Positions 48,740-60,537 of a stretch of DNA of 64,000 bases are shown in pieces. How positions within the stretch are numbered: position 1 is the first letter of the stretch; every line of letters begins with the position of its first letter. The notes beneath the pieces are model-generated. The model did no database searches. It was not told the DNA's origin and saw only the letters and a list, made by a program, of their open reading frames with translations. This DNA comes from Paracentrotus lividus (taxonomy: Eukaryota; Echinodermata; Echinoidea; Camarodonta; Echinidae). Made by a program: the position numbers and the translations under genes. The stretch lies in the NCBI GenBank assembly GCA_940671915.1, contig CALNVZ010000218.1, forward strand, positions 1,515,385-1,579,384. The letters run 5' to 3'.

Positions 48740-49810
48740 TAAACCCCTCCCAAAAAGTTTCGCAAGTGGACTTTGGGCCATGATAACTTTTTAGGTACGC
48801 TTTAGTTATTCCTGATATTCATACCATTGGGCAGATAATTTATTCCCCTTTTTATTGATATCCTATTTATAATGATGTTGTCATGCTTCAATGCACAGAA
48901 TATCAGAATATGGAGAAATGTAAAAAGTCAAATGTTGCAAAATGCATTCATCAAAGTGAAGTTCAGCCACTCGACTTTAGGCCCTGATAGTTTTTTGGGG
49001 TATTTTCTAATTTTTATTGAATTTTATACCATTGTCAAGTAAATTTATTCCTCTTTTTAATTAACACTCTAATTGTAACGAGAGTGTTTTTCTTGCATGC
49101 ACAGAACACCTGAATGTTAGGATAAGTCAGAAGTTAAATGTTCCAAATTGAATGCCTATTGTCAGTATTACTGTCTGTTGCCAGCAATAACAAAGCATTT
49201 CGCTATTTTTCACTTTTTACTTTGCATTATATTCATGAGTTATGTGCATTGAAACATGATGTTACTATTGCAAATAGGGCATCAATAAAAAGAAGAATAA
49301 ATGAACTTTTTAATGCTATGAAAATTGATAATGCTTGAAAACCCACATTAAAATGTATCAAGCTTCAAAGTAGGGTTACAGAAATTTAAACTGAAAATTA
49401 TCTTTCGCTTTGCCATGTATTCAGGTGGTGTTCAGGGTTCCTGTGGACCCAAGCATGACATCACCATGACAAATAAGGTATCAATCACAAGAGGAATAAA
49501 TTAACTTGACAATGGTATAGAATTCAATAAAAATCAGAAAATATCCCCAAAGTTATCAGGACCTAAAGTCAAGTTGCGGAACTTCAATGTGATCAATAAA
49601 AGTGCATTTTACAACATTTAACTTTTTACTTTTCTCCATATTTTGATATTATGTGCATTGAAGCATGACAAAATCATTACAAATAGGATATCAATAAAAA
49701 GGGGAATAAATTATCTTTCCAATGGTATGAATATCAGGAATAACTAAAGCGTACCTAAAAAGTTATCATGGCCCAAAGTCCACTTGCGAAACTTTTTGGG
49801 AGGGGTTTAC
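48740..49810. mobile_element. 1.07-kb hairpin element in sestrin intron
   Basis: TAAACCCCTCCCAAAAAGTT at the left is the exact complement of the right end. The pairing continues with about 90% identity for more than 400 bp on each side (GTGGACTTTGGGCCATGATAA, CCTGATATTCATACCATTGG, TCATGCTTCAATGCACA and so on). Each arm itself contains two diverged copies of a roughly 230-bp unit. The centre lies near 49270. The TA at each end suggests a TA target duplication. Confidence 0.88.
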
Positions 49811-50717
49811 TTTGCAACATTGTTGGACTAATAAAATCTTGTACTGTATCTCAAATTCTGGTGAAAATCACTTTTCTTTATTCATTTCCAGGTAATCTGC
49901 CAAACGATGTCCTGTCCAAATCCCGATACATGTACACCAAAAATGAAGCTCCCACAGCATGTCAAAGGAAAGGCGATCCGACAATATGTATCTAGGGCAT
50001 TGGCTGCCATGTTTTTTTCGCTCTCCTAAATATTTGACACTTGTGAGATGTACAAGTAAGGTTTTATCAGCCCACCACCAATATGTAGAATAGTGTACAA
50101 GATGTTGAACATCTTGTACTTATTTTCAATTACACTGAATAATACTTTCGAGTATTTTGTATAAATAAAAATGGCATCTAAAGAAACAAAAACAAATTAT
50201 AATTATTATTAATGACTAATTTTACACATTCCAATTTCAAATCAAAGTTAAATGTCATTTAGTCGAAGTTAGGTGTCACTAAAAATAGCTTTTTATCTCG
50301 GATCACAAATAATGTAACCCCACACCGTAAAAAAAAAAAAAAAAGCAAAATGTATTGATGACTATAATCATTATTTATGACTAATTTTGCCAATTATATT
50401 TCAGTTTCAAATTGAAGTTAATAAATTATCCAGCATTCATGTACATTGAACAGCATGGAGGCATCGTAGCTTTCATCTCCTTATCCCACACATTTCAAAT
50501 GTCAAGAGTGTTAGTATTAAGGAAAGTGTTATGATGACCGTGTCAATGTCAATAATAAATAGATCAGGCGGGATAACAAGGGATGGTAAACTAAAGGGTC
50601 AACTCCTACTCCATTCACACGCCCCCAGGGGAAATTAAGTCAAAATCACACCTCTGCACTATTCATAATACAGCCGTAAATAGTATGGCTGATGTGTGTT
50701 TCATTATAATCTTAAAA

Positions 50718-50740
50718 GGCGGTGCTGCACTAGCTCAAGC
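50718..50740. repeat. Solo end of the GGCAGTGCTGCACTA MITE family
   Basis: GGCGGTGCTGCACTAGCTCAAGCTA matches the termini of the elements at 26363 and 63661. No partner end is visible nearby. Confidence 0.65.
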
Positions 50741-50744
50741 TAAA

Positions 50745-52185
50745 AAGGACTTTTATTTTTCTTAATTTTTTTTCCCTTTCTGAGAGCTTTTTTGGCTTGT
50801 CTTCCCCATTTTTTAAAAATAAATTCTGACTTGTCAGATAAATGTGTGCCCATCATTCCATAAAACATAATATTTCATCATTTTCCCTAAAGTACAGCTC
50901 GGGGAAAAAAAAACAAACATTAGAATGTCAAACTCTTTTATATCAGAGGGTTTCAGTGGGTGTGTTTCTAGCTTTGTGTGGAAAGAAAACATAACAACAC
51001 AAAATAACTCAATTTCTATATAATCTTCAGCAATTATGTCAACGACATCGTAGTAAAGGTCTTGTGTTGCAAATACTACAATGCATGTAAATGATGCTCT
51101 TGTTCAAGCTACATATAGGCCCTATGTACAATCTGATTGAAGAGCAAATATGAAACAATGCCTTTAAGCCAGTGGTCCAATTTCAAGAAGTGACTGACAA
51201 TTGGAGCATAAACAATTTGATTTAAATGAGATGGGAGAAGGCATTGGATTATATTTTAGGTCAACCTCAATACTTTAAAGTGAAGACAAGTATAGAAAAT
51301 AGTAGAAATATATGGCCATCATATTGTCATCTACATGTAATTGGATCAATCTGAATATAGACTTTGTCAAAGGTTGGGAGATGAACAATCAAGGCCATAA
51401 TTCCATAATTAATTGCCATCAGGCTATTTCATTTTGCTGAGGGATTTCACTAAATCATCGTTCTTCTACATGTTTTAATGCGCAGGTTATCTTGTATCAA
51501 ATTGTATTCAGTTTACTTTGTGGATTTTTTTTTTCTTTTCTTTTTTTTTTTTTAAGCAATGGCTGTCAAAAGATAAAATAGCATCAACCTCTAAAAATTG
51601 ATGACTCAATTGGCAGACAATGTGTTCTCATGGAAATTGGCAGTTACAAAAACTGTTTGAAGCTTTTTTCTTGAAAATGTTTTGGGCAAACAAAACTATT
51701 GATATCTCTACTTTTGAGGGGGAAATATGATGGTTAATTCTTCGATTTTTAAATTAATCCCTGCGCTTCAGTTGTGCTTCGCTCTGCATACATACAGTAC
51801 AGTGTGCATTGATATCTATCTGTGGTCGATCTATTTTCCCTGCAGGAGAGACACGAAACATGTGGAGACTATATTGACTGCATACATGTATACAGAAGTA
51901 GAGAGCTTTTATTCTAATTTAAAGGAAAAACTAACACAGCATGTACATTTGTACACTTACAGTGTAAGCAAAAGACAGCTTGTCTCACCAATGTACTGCA
52001 TGCGTTACAATGCAGTCATAATAAAATGCCCTATTTCATGTGAAAGTTGTGATAATCCATTTCAGCAAATTACCTTTTGTACAGGAAGTCAGGAATCTTT
52101 CTAAGGGATATTTGTAAATATAAATGTAAATGGGAAAAATTTATAACCATTTTAGGTGGTCAAAATATTGCAATTTGGAAGAGGA
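50745..52185. other. Sestrin intron, no feature seen
   Basis: AT-rich, with T-rich runs near 51525-51555. The 125-codon open frame at 51727-52104 has no recognised domain and no splice context. Confidence 0.45.
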
Positions 52186-52195
52186 AAAAATAAGC

Positions 52196-53036
52196 AATAC
52201 GGGTGGTTCAGGAATGAGACGGCACTATGATCATGTGCTACATATGTACATTACAATGCCTTTAATAAAAGAAAGGCCCTTCAGAGATGTAGAGAGCATT
52301 CTTTGAGCATGCAGTGATCTTATCAACTTATTGACAATTCCATGACATCCTATGTGCTATCTTCATTTGATGTGAACAGAGAGACAGACGAATACATTCT
52401 TAACCCACAACATTGCTAGAGTAGTCTGTTCACATTAGGCGATTTTTTTTTTCTTCAGAAATATATTTCTGATAAATTTAACTTTAAAAATACGCAATAT
52501 AAGTGTGTCAGTAATGAGATGACCCTACATACATGTATAATCGGGTGCTAGGTTGTCTTTATTGTGAACAATGCCCTTCCGAGTCCCAGCAGACAGCATT
52601 CTTATGTTCTCATCTTATTGACAATTCCATGACAGCATATGTGCTTTCTTCATCTGATGTGAACAGAGAGACTGATAAATACATTCTTGACCTACAGGAT
52701 TGCTAGAGTAGTTTGTTCACATTAGGCAAAAATATTTATGATATATTTCATTTTAAAAGTATGCAATATTAGTGTTTTTATGAGATGACACTACATTTAT
52801 GATCGGTTGCTAGTTTATTTCTTTAAAGTACATGTACATTGTGAATAATGCCCTTCGGAGTCCCAGCAGACAGCATTCTTTGTTAATGGAATGTAGTGAT
52901 ATTATCTTATTGACAATTCCATGACAGCATACAGTATGTGTGTGGGTGTGTTATCTTCATCTGATGTGAACAGAGGAACAGACAAATATGTTCTTAACCC
53001 ACAAGATTGGTAGAGTAGTCTGTTCACATTAGGCTT
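52196..53036. repeat. Tandem repeat, ~280-bp period, three copies
   Basis: ATTGACAATTCCATGACA.C.TATGTGCT.TCTTCAT.TGATGTGAACAGAG recurs near 52331, 52618 and 52911. AGAGTAGTCTGTTCACATTAGG recurs near 52419, 52705 and 53012. AATGCCCTTC.GAGTCCCAGCAGACAGCATTCTT recurs near 52570 and 52849. Confidence 0.9.
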
Positions 53037-53288
53037 CTTTCATTCAGGTTGTAATGAGTATTAGTATGTAATGTCATGAAATATTATTATTATTTAGTTA
53101 CTGAATCTATTCAGTGATATTCATTTCAAATATTGATGTATTTTGATCTGTGAATACTTAGAATTATCCACACACAGAATGCTGTAAATTACTGTTAGGA
53201 ATTACCCAATATAATTCAATAGTTTACACAAAGTCAAGACACATTAAAATAATTAAGAATATTGATATACTCTTTCCTACAAGTCAAC

Positions 53289-53313
53289 ATGTACATGTAC
53301 ATGTACATGTACA
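53289..53313. repeat. (ACATGT)n palindromic run
   Basis: Four or more consecutive ACATGT units. TACATGTA-type palindromes are dense throughout the window. Confidence 0.9.
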
Positions 53314-53319
53314 AACCCA

Positions 53320-56300
53320 TGTTAAGCACTAGCACTCAACGATGGCAGTGTTAATTATAAAAATTGAATAGTGATTGGTCTTCATAAATTCTCAGAAATG
53401 TCATAAATCTCCATTACTCATAAATACAGCCTACTAATTTCAAGCAGCATGTGGGAGTTATTGCGGATGTGGAATTTCTTGAATGTATGAATGCTAAGTG
53501 GCTCAAGTGGGTCAAGGAGTGGTAGATGTCGGAGCTGTGTCAAAATTAACTTCTTATGAGTTGCACAGGAAATTGCTTTAGAAATAGAACAAGTCTGAAT
53601 TCAAAAGTAATTTCTTTGTTGTTGATTTATTTTCCTTTCCTATTAATTGAAAGTTCTGTAATTATTTCAAAACATAGCTTATATTTGTGAATGCTGTGTA
53701 CCAAAACACTTTTACTGATGTGCAAATATCTCTGTTAAATTCGGACATTACAAAAATCCATCTGTATTGAAAAAAGTGTAGAAACATGTAGCATACTGTA
53801 TTACATGATTGTATAAAGTAATGTACACACATAGGTTCTGATACAAATTTGCTTGAACAACTGTTAGCAGAGATATTTTAGGAAAACTACCAGGAGTTTG
53901 TAGACTATTGCCATTTGCTGTGTACTCTTTTTGTAAACATATCGATACAAATGCCGTCTCTAGAGAGAACACAGATCTACAAAAGAGAGCAGAGCTCTTG
54001 CCCTTGCTGGTCCATGTGTAATAACTTCTGCCATTCATTTCACTCCAATCCATACCATATATTCTATTCCTATCCCAATCCTGAATTTGACACAGACCAT
54101 GAATAAAGCTCGTCTCGGGTTTTGACGCTGGAGCCGACAGAACCGCGGGACCCTGTAAATTACGATCGGCCCACGCGATTTATTAAAGGAAGAAGCGCTT
54201 CCGGATGTAGTGGCAGGATGATGAGGCGTAGCGCATTGCAACCACACCGTTAAATAGGGATGGAGTAATGGTTGATTGCTTCGGGATGGTTGTTTGTAAT
54301 AGAAGCACATATTGCATTACCCTAATGGATAACAGTAGCAGAGCTGGTGAATGGATGGACATTCAAGCAAACCTAACTAAACAAATTAAAGGAAGGGTTC
54401 ACTCTGTCTCTACGTCAAATTGAGCTTTGATCAGTCTGAAGTAAAGATCAGAATAAATACTGTGCAAGTACACTATTTGTTTCAATTGGTATCCTTTGAA
54501 AAATAACTTCTCAATCATCAACATCATCAGGTGCATGATGGAGAGCATAAAAAAAATTTGTAAAAATGTTTGCTTCACTTGGAGGGGGGGGGGGTAACCA
54601 CTCCTGTGGGATTTCTTTTTGATAATTGATTCAAAGCTTAATATCAATGTTAGACCTATTGATAACAATTTCCATCTGGTACTAGTTGAATTATCATTTT
54701 GATAGCTTGATCTGAGGCTGTATAAATAAAACAAACAGTTGCTAAATACCAAGAAGGCCTACTTTACCTAAACATGAAGAATACAGAATGAACCGCTAAG
54801 CAACATTATTTATCACTCTTTCGAAAGATAAAGATCTAATCATGTTCTTGCAAAATGATATTCTGGTTACGTAATTACATGTACGATCTAAATGTGTCAA
54901 ACGATTCTCTTTTGTTATTTCAGGCTCATGTTATTTCCGCCAGCCCTAAATACAAGAAGTCAATGACTCATTACTGCCATATACCTGTAGTGCCTGGATA
55001 GGAACAACTGAAACAGAAACTACATGTACATGTACTATGATCTTTTGACATGTTGTTGTACAAAATTCACAATAGATTGTACTGCTAATTCCATGTTTTT
55101 CAACACTTCTCCAAAACAATTATGACGGTTCTTCTTTTCGGGAGTGGAAAATTACTAGTTCGGCTTGACCCCCGGGGATCACGATATGCCTAGATTATGA
55201 GGAGGACAGGAAGTAGTTACCCAAATCCTTACACTCAGAGTGAAGGAGAGAGAGAGGGAGAGAGCATCCGTGGACAGAAGGAGAACTATTAAAAAAGATA
55301 GCATAGGAGAGGGGCTGAAAGAAACAAAAGAAAGATTTTAGATAAAAACACAGAGAGATCCACAAATATACAGAGGGATGAGAGACAGAGATAAATAGGA
55401 AATTAATACAAGAAAAAAGGGGAAGATTGGAGAAATTATTATAAATTTGAGAATTTTTTTTTTACAGAAATAGTTTAATGTGAGCACATGTACTTGTACA
55501 ACCATTAAATTCCAAGAAGTGTTTTGGACAACTTACATGTAGGGCCTGTACTATTGAAAACTGTCCAGGTACTGATTACTCTTTAAACTTTAAAGAACTC
55601 ACTATTCCTATTTTTAATGAAAAAGATTTTATAATCATTTTGTGGCCATGAAAAAAGTGGAATTTATGTAAAAACTAGGGCAAAGTATGACACATGTACT
55701 TTTGACAGTAGCATGGTTACAAATCATGACAAAGCTAGAAATTATGGCGATAAAACACGGTCCAGAAACATGAAAGCACCAAAGTTGGACCTTTTTAATG
55801 ACTATTGCAAATGGAGTTTCCTTTCCTGTTTATGATGTCGAGGCTCAGACCATCTGGCCTAAAAACCTTGATTTTATACTCTCATGGAAACACATTAAGA
55901 CATCAGGACAATGTGATAAGAACTAAACAATCACGCCAGACATCCTCTATTTGAGGCACCGGCATTGCCATGGAAACGTGTCACATGGTTACAGGAGTGT
56001 TTTAGGGACACAATAATATTTTGATACTTTTCGTTTGCCCAAGTCTGATGAATGGAACTTTTCAAAGAGCCGACAGAAGGCTCATCTTTCCATAAGTTAG
56101 CAACAAATTTTTGTTTATAATTTACAGGCGAAAAAACAACAACAAAAACCCTGTAAGAATGGCTACGTATGTAACAAACAAAAGAAATGGGGGGGGGGGG
56201 TGATAATTTTTTTCTAATATGAATTTGTATCCTCACTTTGTATCTTAGTCAATGAACGTGGTACAGTAATTTATGTTCTGAACATAGTCATGCGTGCAAG

Positions 56301-57385
56301 CAAAAGCAGAATGTCCGCGTGCCTACCTTTTTCTTCGTACACCAAGGAAACGGCCCCATCTTGAATCAACTTTGCTGGTTTAAAATACTCCAGAATTTTC
56401 TTCACCTGTTGCAATTCCCTCCAACTTCTTAGAGCAGGTATACATGTAGATTCATGTACAGGTGCATGTATGCACATTGTATGCATATAAGAACAACAAC
56501 ACAGGTTGTGGTTAAAAATACTAGCCGCAAGCATAATGTATACGTGGCTAATTTCTCCTTCAATAATTCGTTCAGTTTTCCAAGTTACATTACACAATTT
56601 TTTCCAGGTACCATGACGATTCACGTACACAGGGGGCCTACAGAATGGGATTGGGTAAGTGCTTGCTAGATCCGTTCAATTTCCAACAATATCCTGAACT
56701 GATTAGGGTGTCCAAATAACGCCCCAACGAGGCTGAGGCGTTCCGCATCGAAGAGGGGAATATCCGCAAGATCTTGGAAGTAGAACAACATGTTTTTAGC
56801 ATGATGGACAGACATTTGCACAACTGAAATTTTGTTTGATATTGTACGTCCTTTAAACTTCTTTCAATCTTGTGCATCTCTCTTTTGCAAACTTTCATGA
56901 AGATTATGGAAATACGACTACACCTAAAACTTCTTTAATAATGAAGGTAACCCAAATGTGTCTTCTTTGACAAAAGGGGGAGGGGGTTTTCATTTTGCGA
57001 TTCGGGAAAAGTGAAACATTCGATTTTAGTGCAAAAAAATCTTTTTTTTTATGCAGCAAAGGCTTAAAATTGCTGAATAAAAAACAGCTATTTGCCTTTC
57101 GCAAATTCCAATACGCGTTCTCAAGCCATGTAACCCCCAATACTACACGTACACCCTGCATAATATGAGAGACATGAGAGAAGAACTTCACTATTTTGTA
57201 AATTAGTTTAAAATGTTAGGTTTCATGCCTTACTATATTTAAAGTTTTTTTTTAAAGACTTTTTTTTTTAATGTAATGGGGCTTGTGTGCGAATTGTAAT
57301 ACGAGCAAGAACATCATCAATGCAATGTTCATAATAGCTTTAATTTCAAAGCATGATTGGCTATACATATATATTAAATGTACAT
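53320..57385. other. Sestrin intron, mostly featureless
   Basis: AT-rich, with (GAGA) tracts at about 55245-55265, G11 near 54584 and G12 near 56189. One more GC-rich island lies at 54108-54250. No exon is recognised. Confidence 0.45.
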
Positions 57386-58411
57386 GGGCAAGTCCAAGCT
57401 ATTTGTTCCAGAGGTGGTGATTTTTCAACTTTTCGACCATTTTTGTGTCAAGTGTGTCAGTGAGGTTTTAAAGGTACATATAATGTATCATATATCACCA
57501 CAAAGTGTATGAAATAAACTTAATGGAAATGAGGTCAAAAAGTCATTTCAAGGTCATATGACGTCACAAGGCTCATTAATATTCATGAAAAAAAATGATG
57601 AAATGCATTAAAAATGCTATTTTCAACCAATATTTCTAAAGGTTTGTTTTTTATATAGGAATACAACCCAAAAGTACATATTTTCTGTTTCAATATCATC
57701 TTGGCTTCCTCTGGTGAAAATATCACAAACCTAGCACATAACTTTCCATATTTTTATTCTTAAAGTATTCATGTCTCAGAAGTAGTCTCACGAAAGTTAC
57801 TGAGCTGATGTAAAATAATAAAGTTTTAACACTCGCCCTCCCCCCTCAAGTAATGAAACAAAATATTTCTTTTTTACAGTTAAATGTGTTGTATAATGGT
57901 TCTTTTATTTTATCAGTGGAATTTTTTTTACACAATTTTTTGCTACGCCTTGGCTACACCAAATATTTAATGGAAAATATTTCATGGAATAATTGTCCCG
58001 TGTGTTACGTGTCCCATGTGTTACATGTCATATTTTATAAAACTTGACCTTGCCAGAAAACGGGAGGCTATCTTGACATTAAAATATGTATTTACAAAGT
58101 TTATTTAGTTATTAAAGAGGATGTGACTATGCAAGCTTTTATCTGCTCTTTAAATACTAGTTTCATGTGAACAAATTCAAAATTTAAAAACACCATTTTT
58201 TTCTGGTCCCATGTGTTACAAACGAATAAATTATCATAAATTAAAAATGAAGTGAGTTATTTCAATTATTGTTTATGATTTTGTTGAAGGTTCTTAGTAC
58301 TTTCAAAAATATACCTAAAGATTGGGATTTCAATTCAAGATTTATCAAAATAGCCAATTTTTATCTCTGAATGTCCCGTTTGTTACATTGCAAAATAGCG
58401 TGGACTTGCCC
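57386..58411. mobile_element. ~1.03-kb element with GGGCAAGTCCA termini
   Basis: GGGCAAGTCCAAGCTATTTG at the left is mirrored by CAAAATAGCGTGGACTTGCCC at the right, flanked by ACAT on both sides. The interior repeats GTCCCATGTGTTAC motifs (58008, 58207, 58373). No transposase frame is seen. Confidence 0.8.
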
Positions 58412-59331
58412 ACATGTATCCCCCAATATTAACTGATTTTATTAAGATTCTAAGAAAACAACTGAACAAGAAAACGACAGGAAACAGAATCAACAAATTC
58501 AATTTGACTAGTCCCTGAATGAAGTGAACAGTTTAAATCTAAATTAACCAAAATGAGCTTAATAGTGACAGAGGAAGTGTGTATTTTGTTTCAATAATGA
58601 TATCCTTGTCATTATTACTAACCATGCATGCTACATGACATTGAAAGGAAACATTGAAGTAATTCTGACATCCTCATTGGGCAATACAATACTCAAGGTG
58701 TCACACATAGGGGGTCATCAAATACTTTGTTCCTACTCTTATTACAACACTCCTACATGTACATGTACCACCACTGATCATGTCATCTCATCTTTCAAAA
58801 ATGCACACATCTATCCAGACTGTCCTCTCTCATTTTAAATAGATTTTCTTTATTAAAGGGACATTTTCAATCCAATTTTATATTTATTTCAAATTCTCAG
58901 GTACCTATTTATGTACAAGGTCAATGACTTTTGCTCCTGTGGACAATCTTTACTAATCTAATGACTCAGCCCTGGACCTTACAATATTAACCCTAATCCT
59001 TAACTGTAAAATTCATGGATATCAAATTCATCCAATCTTTTCATTTATTTATTTACTTATCTTAAATTTTTGTTTTCCTTTCTTTGTATTTTGGTCTTAA
59101 GTGCAATACACTTTTCCACATGTTATTCCTATCAATTGGTGAATTTGTTGCCAGGGTAAAGAGGGAGTTAATGAGTTAATTCTATTATTGTGTGTGGTTC
59201 TTGATGTGATTAATACATTTCTGTCATACAATCAATGAATGAAATGAATGATTGATCTTGTCATCCAGTAATTGCAGTCCACTGTGCCCTGCATGACGTC
59301 ATATCAAATCTGATTATCTGCCATCAAAACT

Positions 59332-59727
59332 GGGCAATTCCACATGAGAGAAAAGTCCACTTTCTATCACACTTTTAGCCATAACAGTTATGTTGATGGC
59401 TCTTAATATTAAATCCTTCGTAGGAAGGAAGCTGAAACAATAGGGTATTCATTAATATCAATCAGTTCTGGTATGACATATGTTTTGATGTAAAAAAATC
59501 CATTTAAAATTGAAAATTAGCACTTTTCTCTGGTAATTCCGTTACCGGGGACTTTTCCTACAATATTATGACAGTCAACTGGTACATTCTGGAATTAATG
59601 GGTTCACATGAAAGAATGAGCAAAGCTACAAATTATAAAAGTGTAAAAAGTTAGACAGGGTGCGCAATTACTACAGAAACTCCGAAAATGTTGGTAACGG
59701 AATTACATGGGCCATATGGAATTGCCC
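59332..59727. mobile_element. ~400-bp element with GGGCAATTCCACATG termini
   Basis: GGGCAATTCCACATG at the left and CATATGGAATTGCCC at the right are inverted repeats, flanked by AACT-like bases. An inner pair GGTAATTCCGTTACC (59532) and GGTAACGGAATTAC (59693) is also present. The termini resemble those at 57386-58411, so the two may be related families. Confidence 0.75.
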
Positions 59728-60471
59728 AACTACAAAAACACGAGTATGGGTGGATGTACACAAGCACTCCTAAAGTGGTTCCGTGGATTTAAGGTAATAC
59801 CGCATGCAAAGTCAATGACTTGTTAAGTCTATATTTCTGAGAAGTACTGGAGGATGCAATCAACATGAGATCTTGCTACTGCACTTAGAATTATTTGAAT
59901 GCTCTTGAAACATCCTGTTAGGTTGTACAGTCAGAGATACATATTAGGTAGCATCAACATACATTACAAATACATGCACAGTATGTACATATGTATGGTA
60001 CATGTGAGACAGATAAACTGAATCAAATATGTTTGAAACTGTTTAGTTTTGTTTTTCAATATATTTTGAAAAATCTGTTATACGTGATCCTATTTACAGA
60101 GATTAATGATTGAAATCACTCTTTGAATACCAAATTATCTAAACTGGTACACATTTAAAGGGCAGGACAGTAATTTGAAAAAAAAAAAAATAATAATAAT
60201 AAAAATCACATTGATTGACACAATGGATGGCATTTTTACAATTACATGAAAATGTCACAAATTATGACCAATTATTTGCAAAACTGTCATCTTTCAGTGG
60301 AAGAATACAAATTTTTAAAAATTACACTAATGAAAAAGAAAAAAACTACTCACCCAGGGGTATTTACATTGTAATTGGCCCTTCAATATATTTTACCATA
60401 TCTGGTAAGCAAGAAAATCAGACTTTGGGGTTGAAAGAGTTAAGGAAATGTGATTTAGAATAGCATCTTAC

Positions 60472-60537
60472 CTGTGAGTTGGGAATGAAGGAGCTGGGTC
60501 CCGTTCCACATTGCCGGGGAATTTTACCTCCTTGTTC
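60472..60537 (-). CDS. SESN: Sestrin exon (FIP motif), first visible exon
   Basis: 22 codons, phase 0 at both ends, between a TTTCTTTTTAG acceptor and CAG|GTAAGA. The translation EQGGKIPRQCGTGPSSFIPN plus SQ contains the GPSxFIP motif near the N-terminus of sestrins. No earlier exon is recognised between 60538 and 64000, so the start codon, the N-terminal residues and the promoter should lie beyond the right edge. The following intron is about 12 kb. Confidence 0.88.

Noticed and set aside
51727-52104. 125-codon open frame
   Set aside because: AT-rich intron context, no family resemblance, no splice or promoter context.
52196-53036. CRISPR-like array
   Set aside because: Only three copies of a ~280-bp unit, in an animal intron; no short repeats with unique spacers.
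54035-54310. GC-richer segment with open frames on both strands
   Set aside because: No splice sites or family signature support an exon. It may be a regulatory island, but nothing in the sequence shows it.
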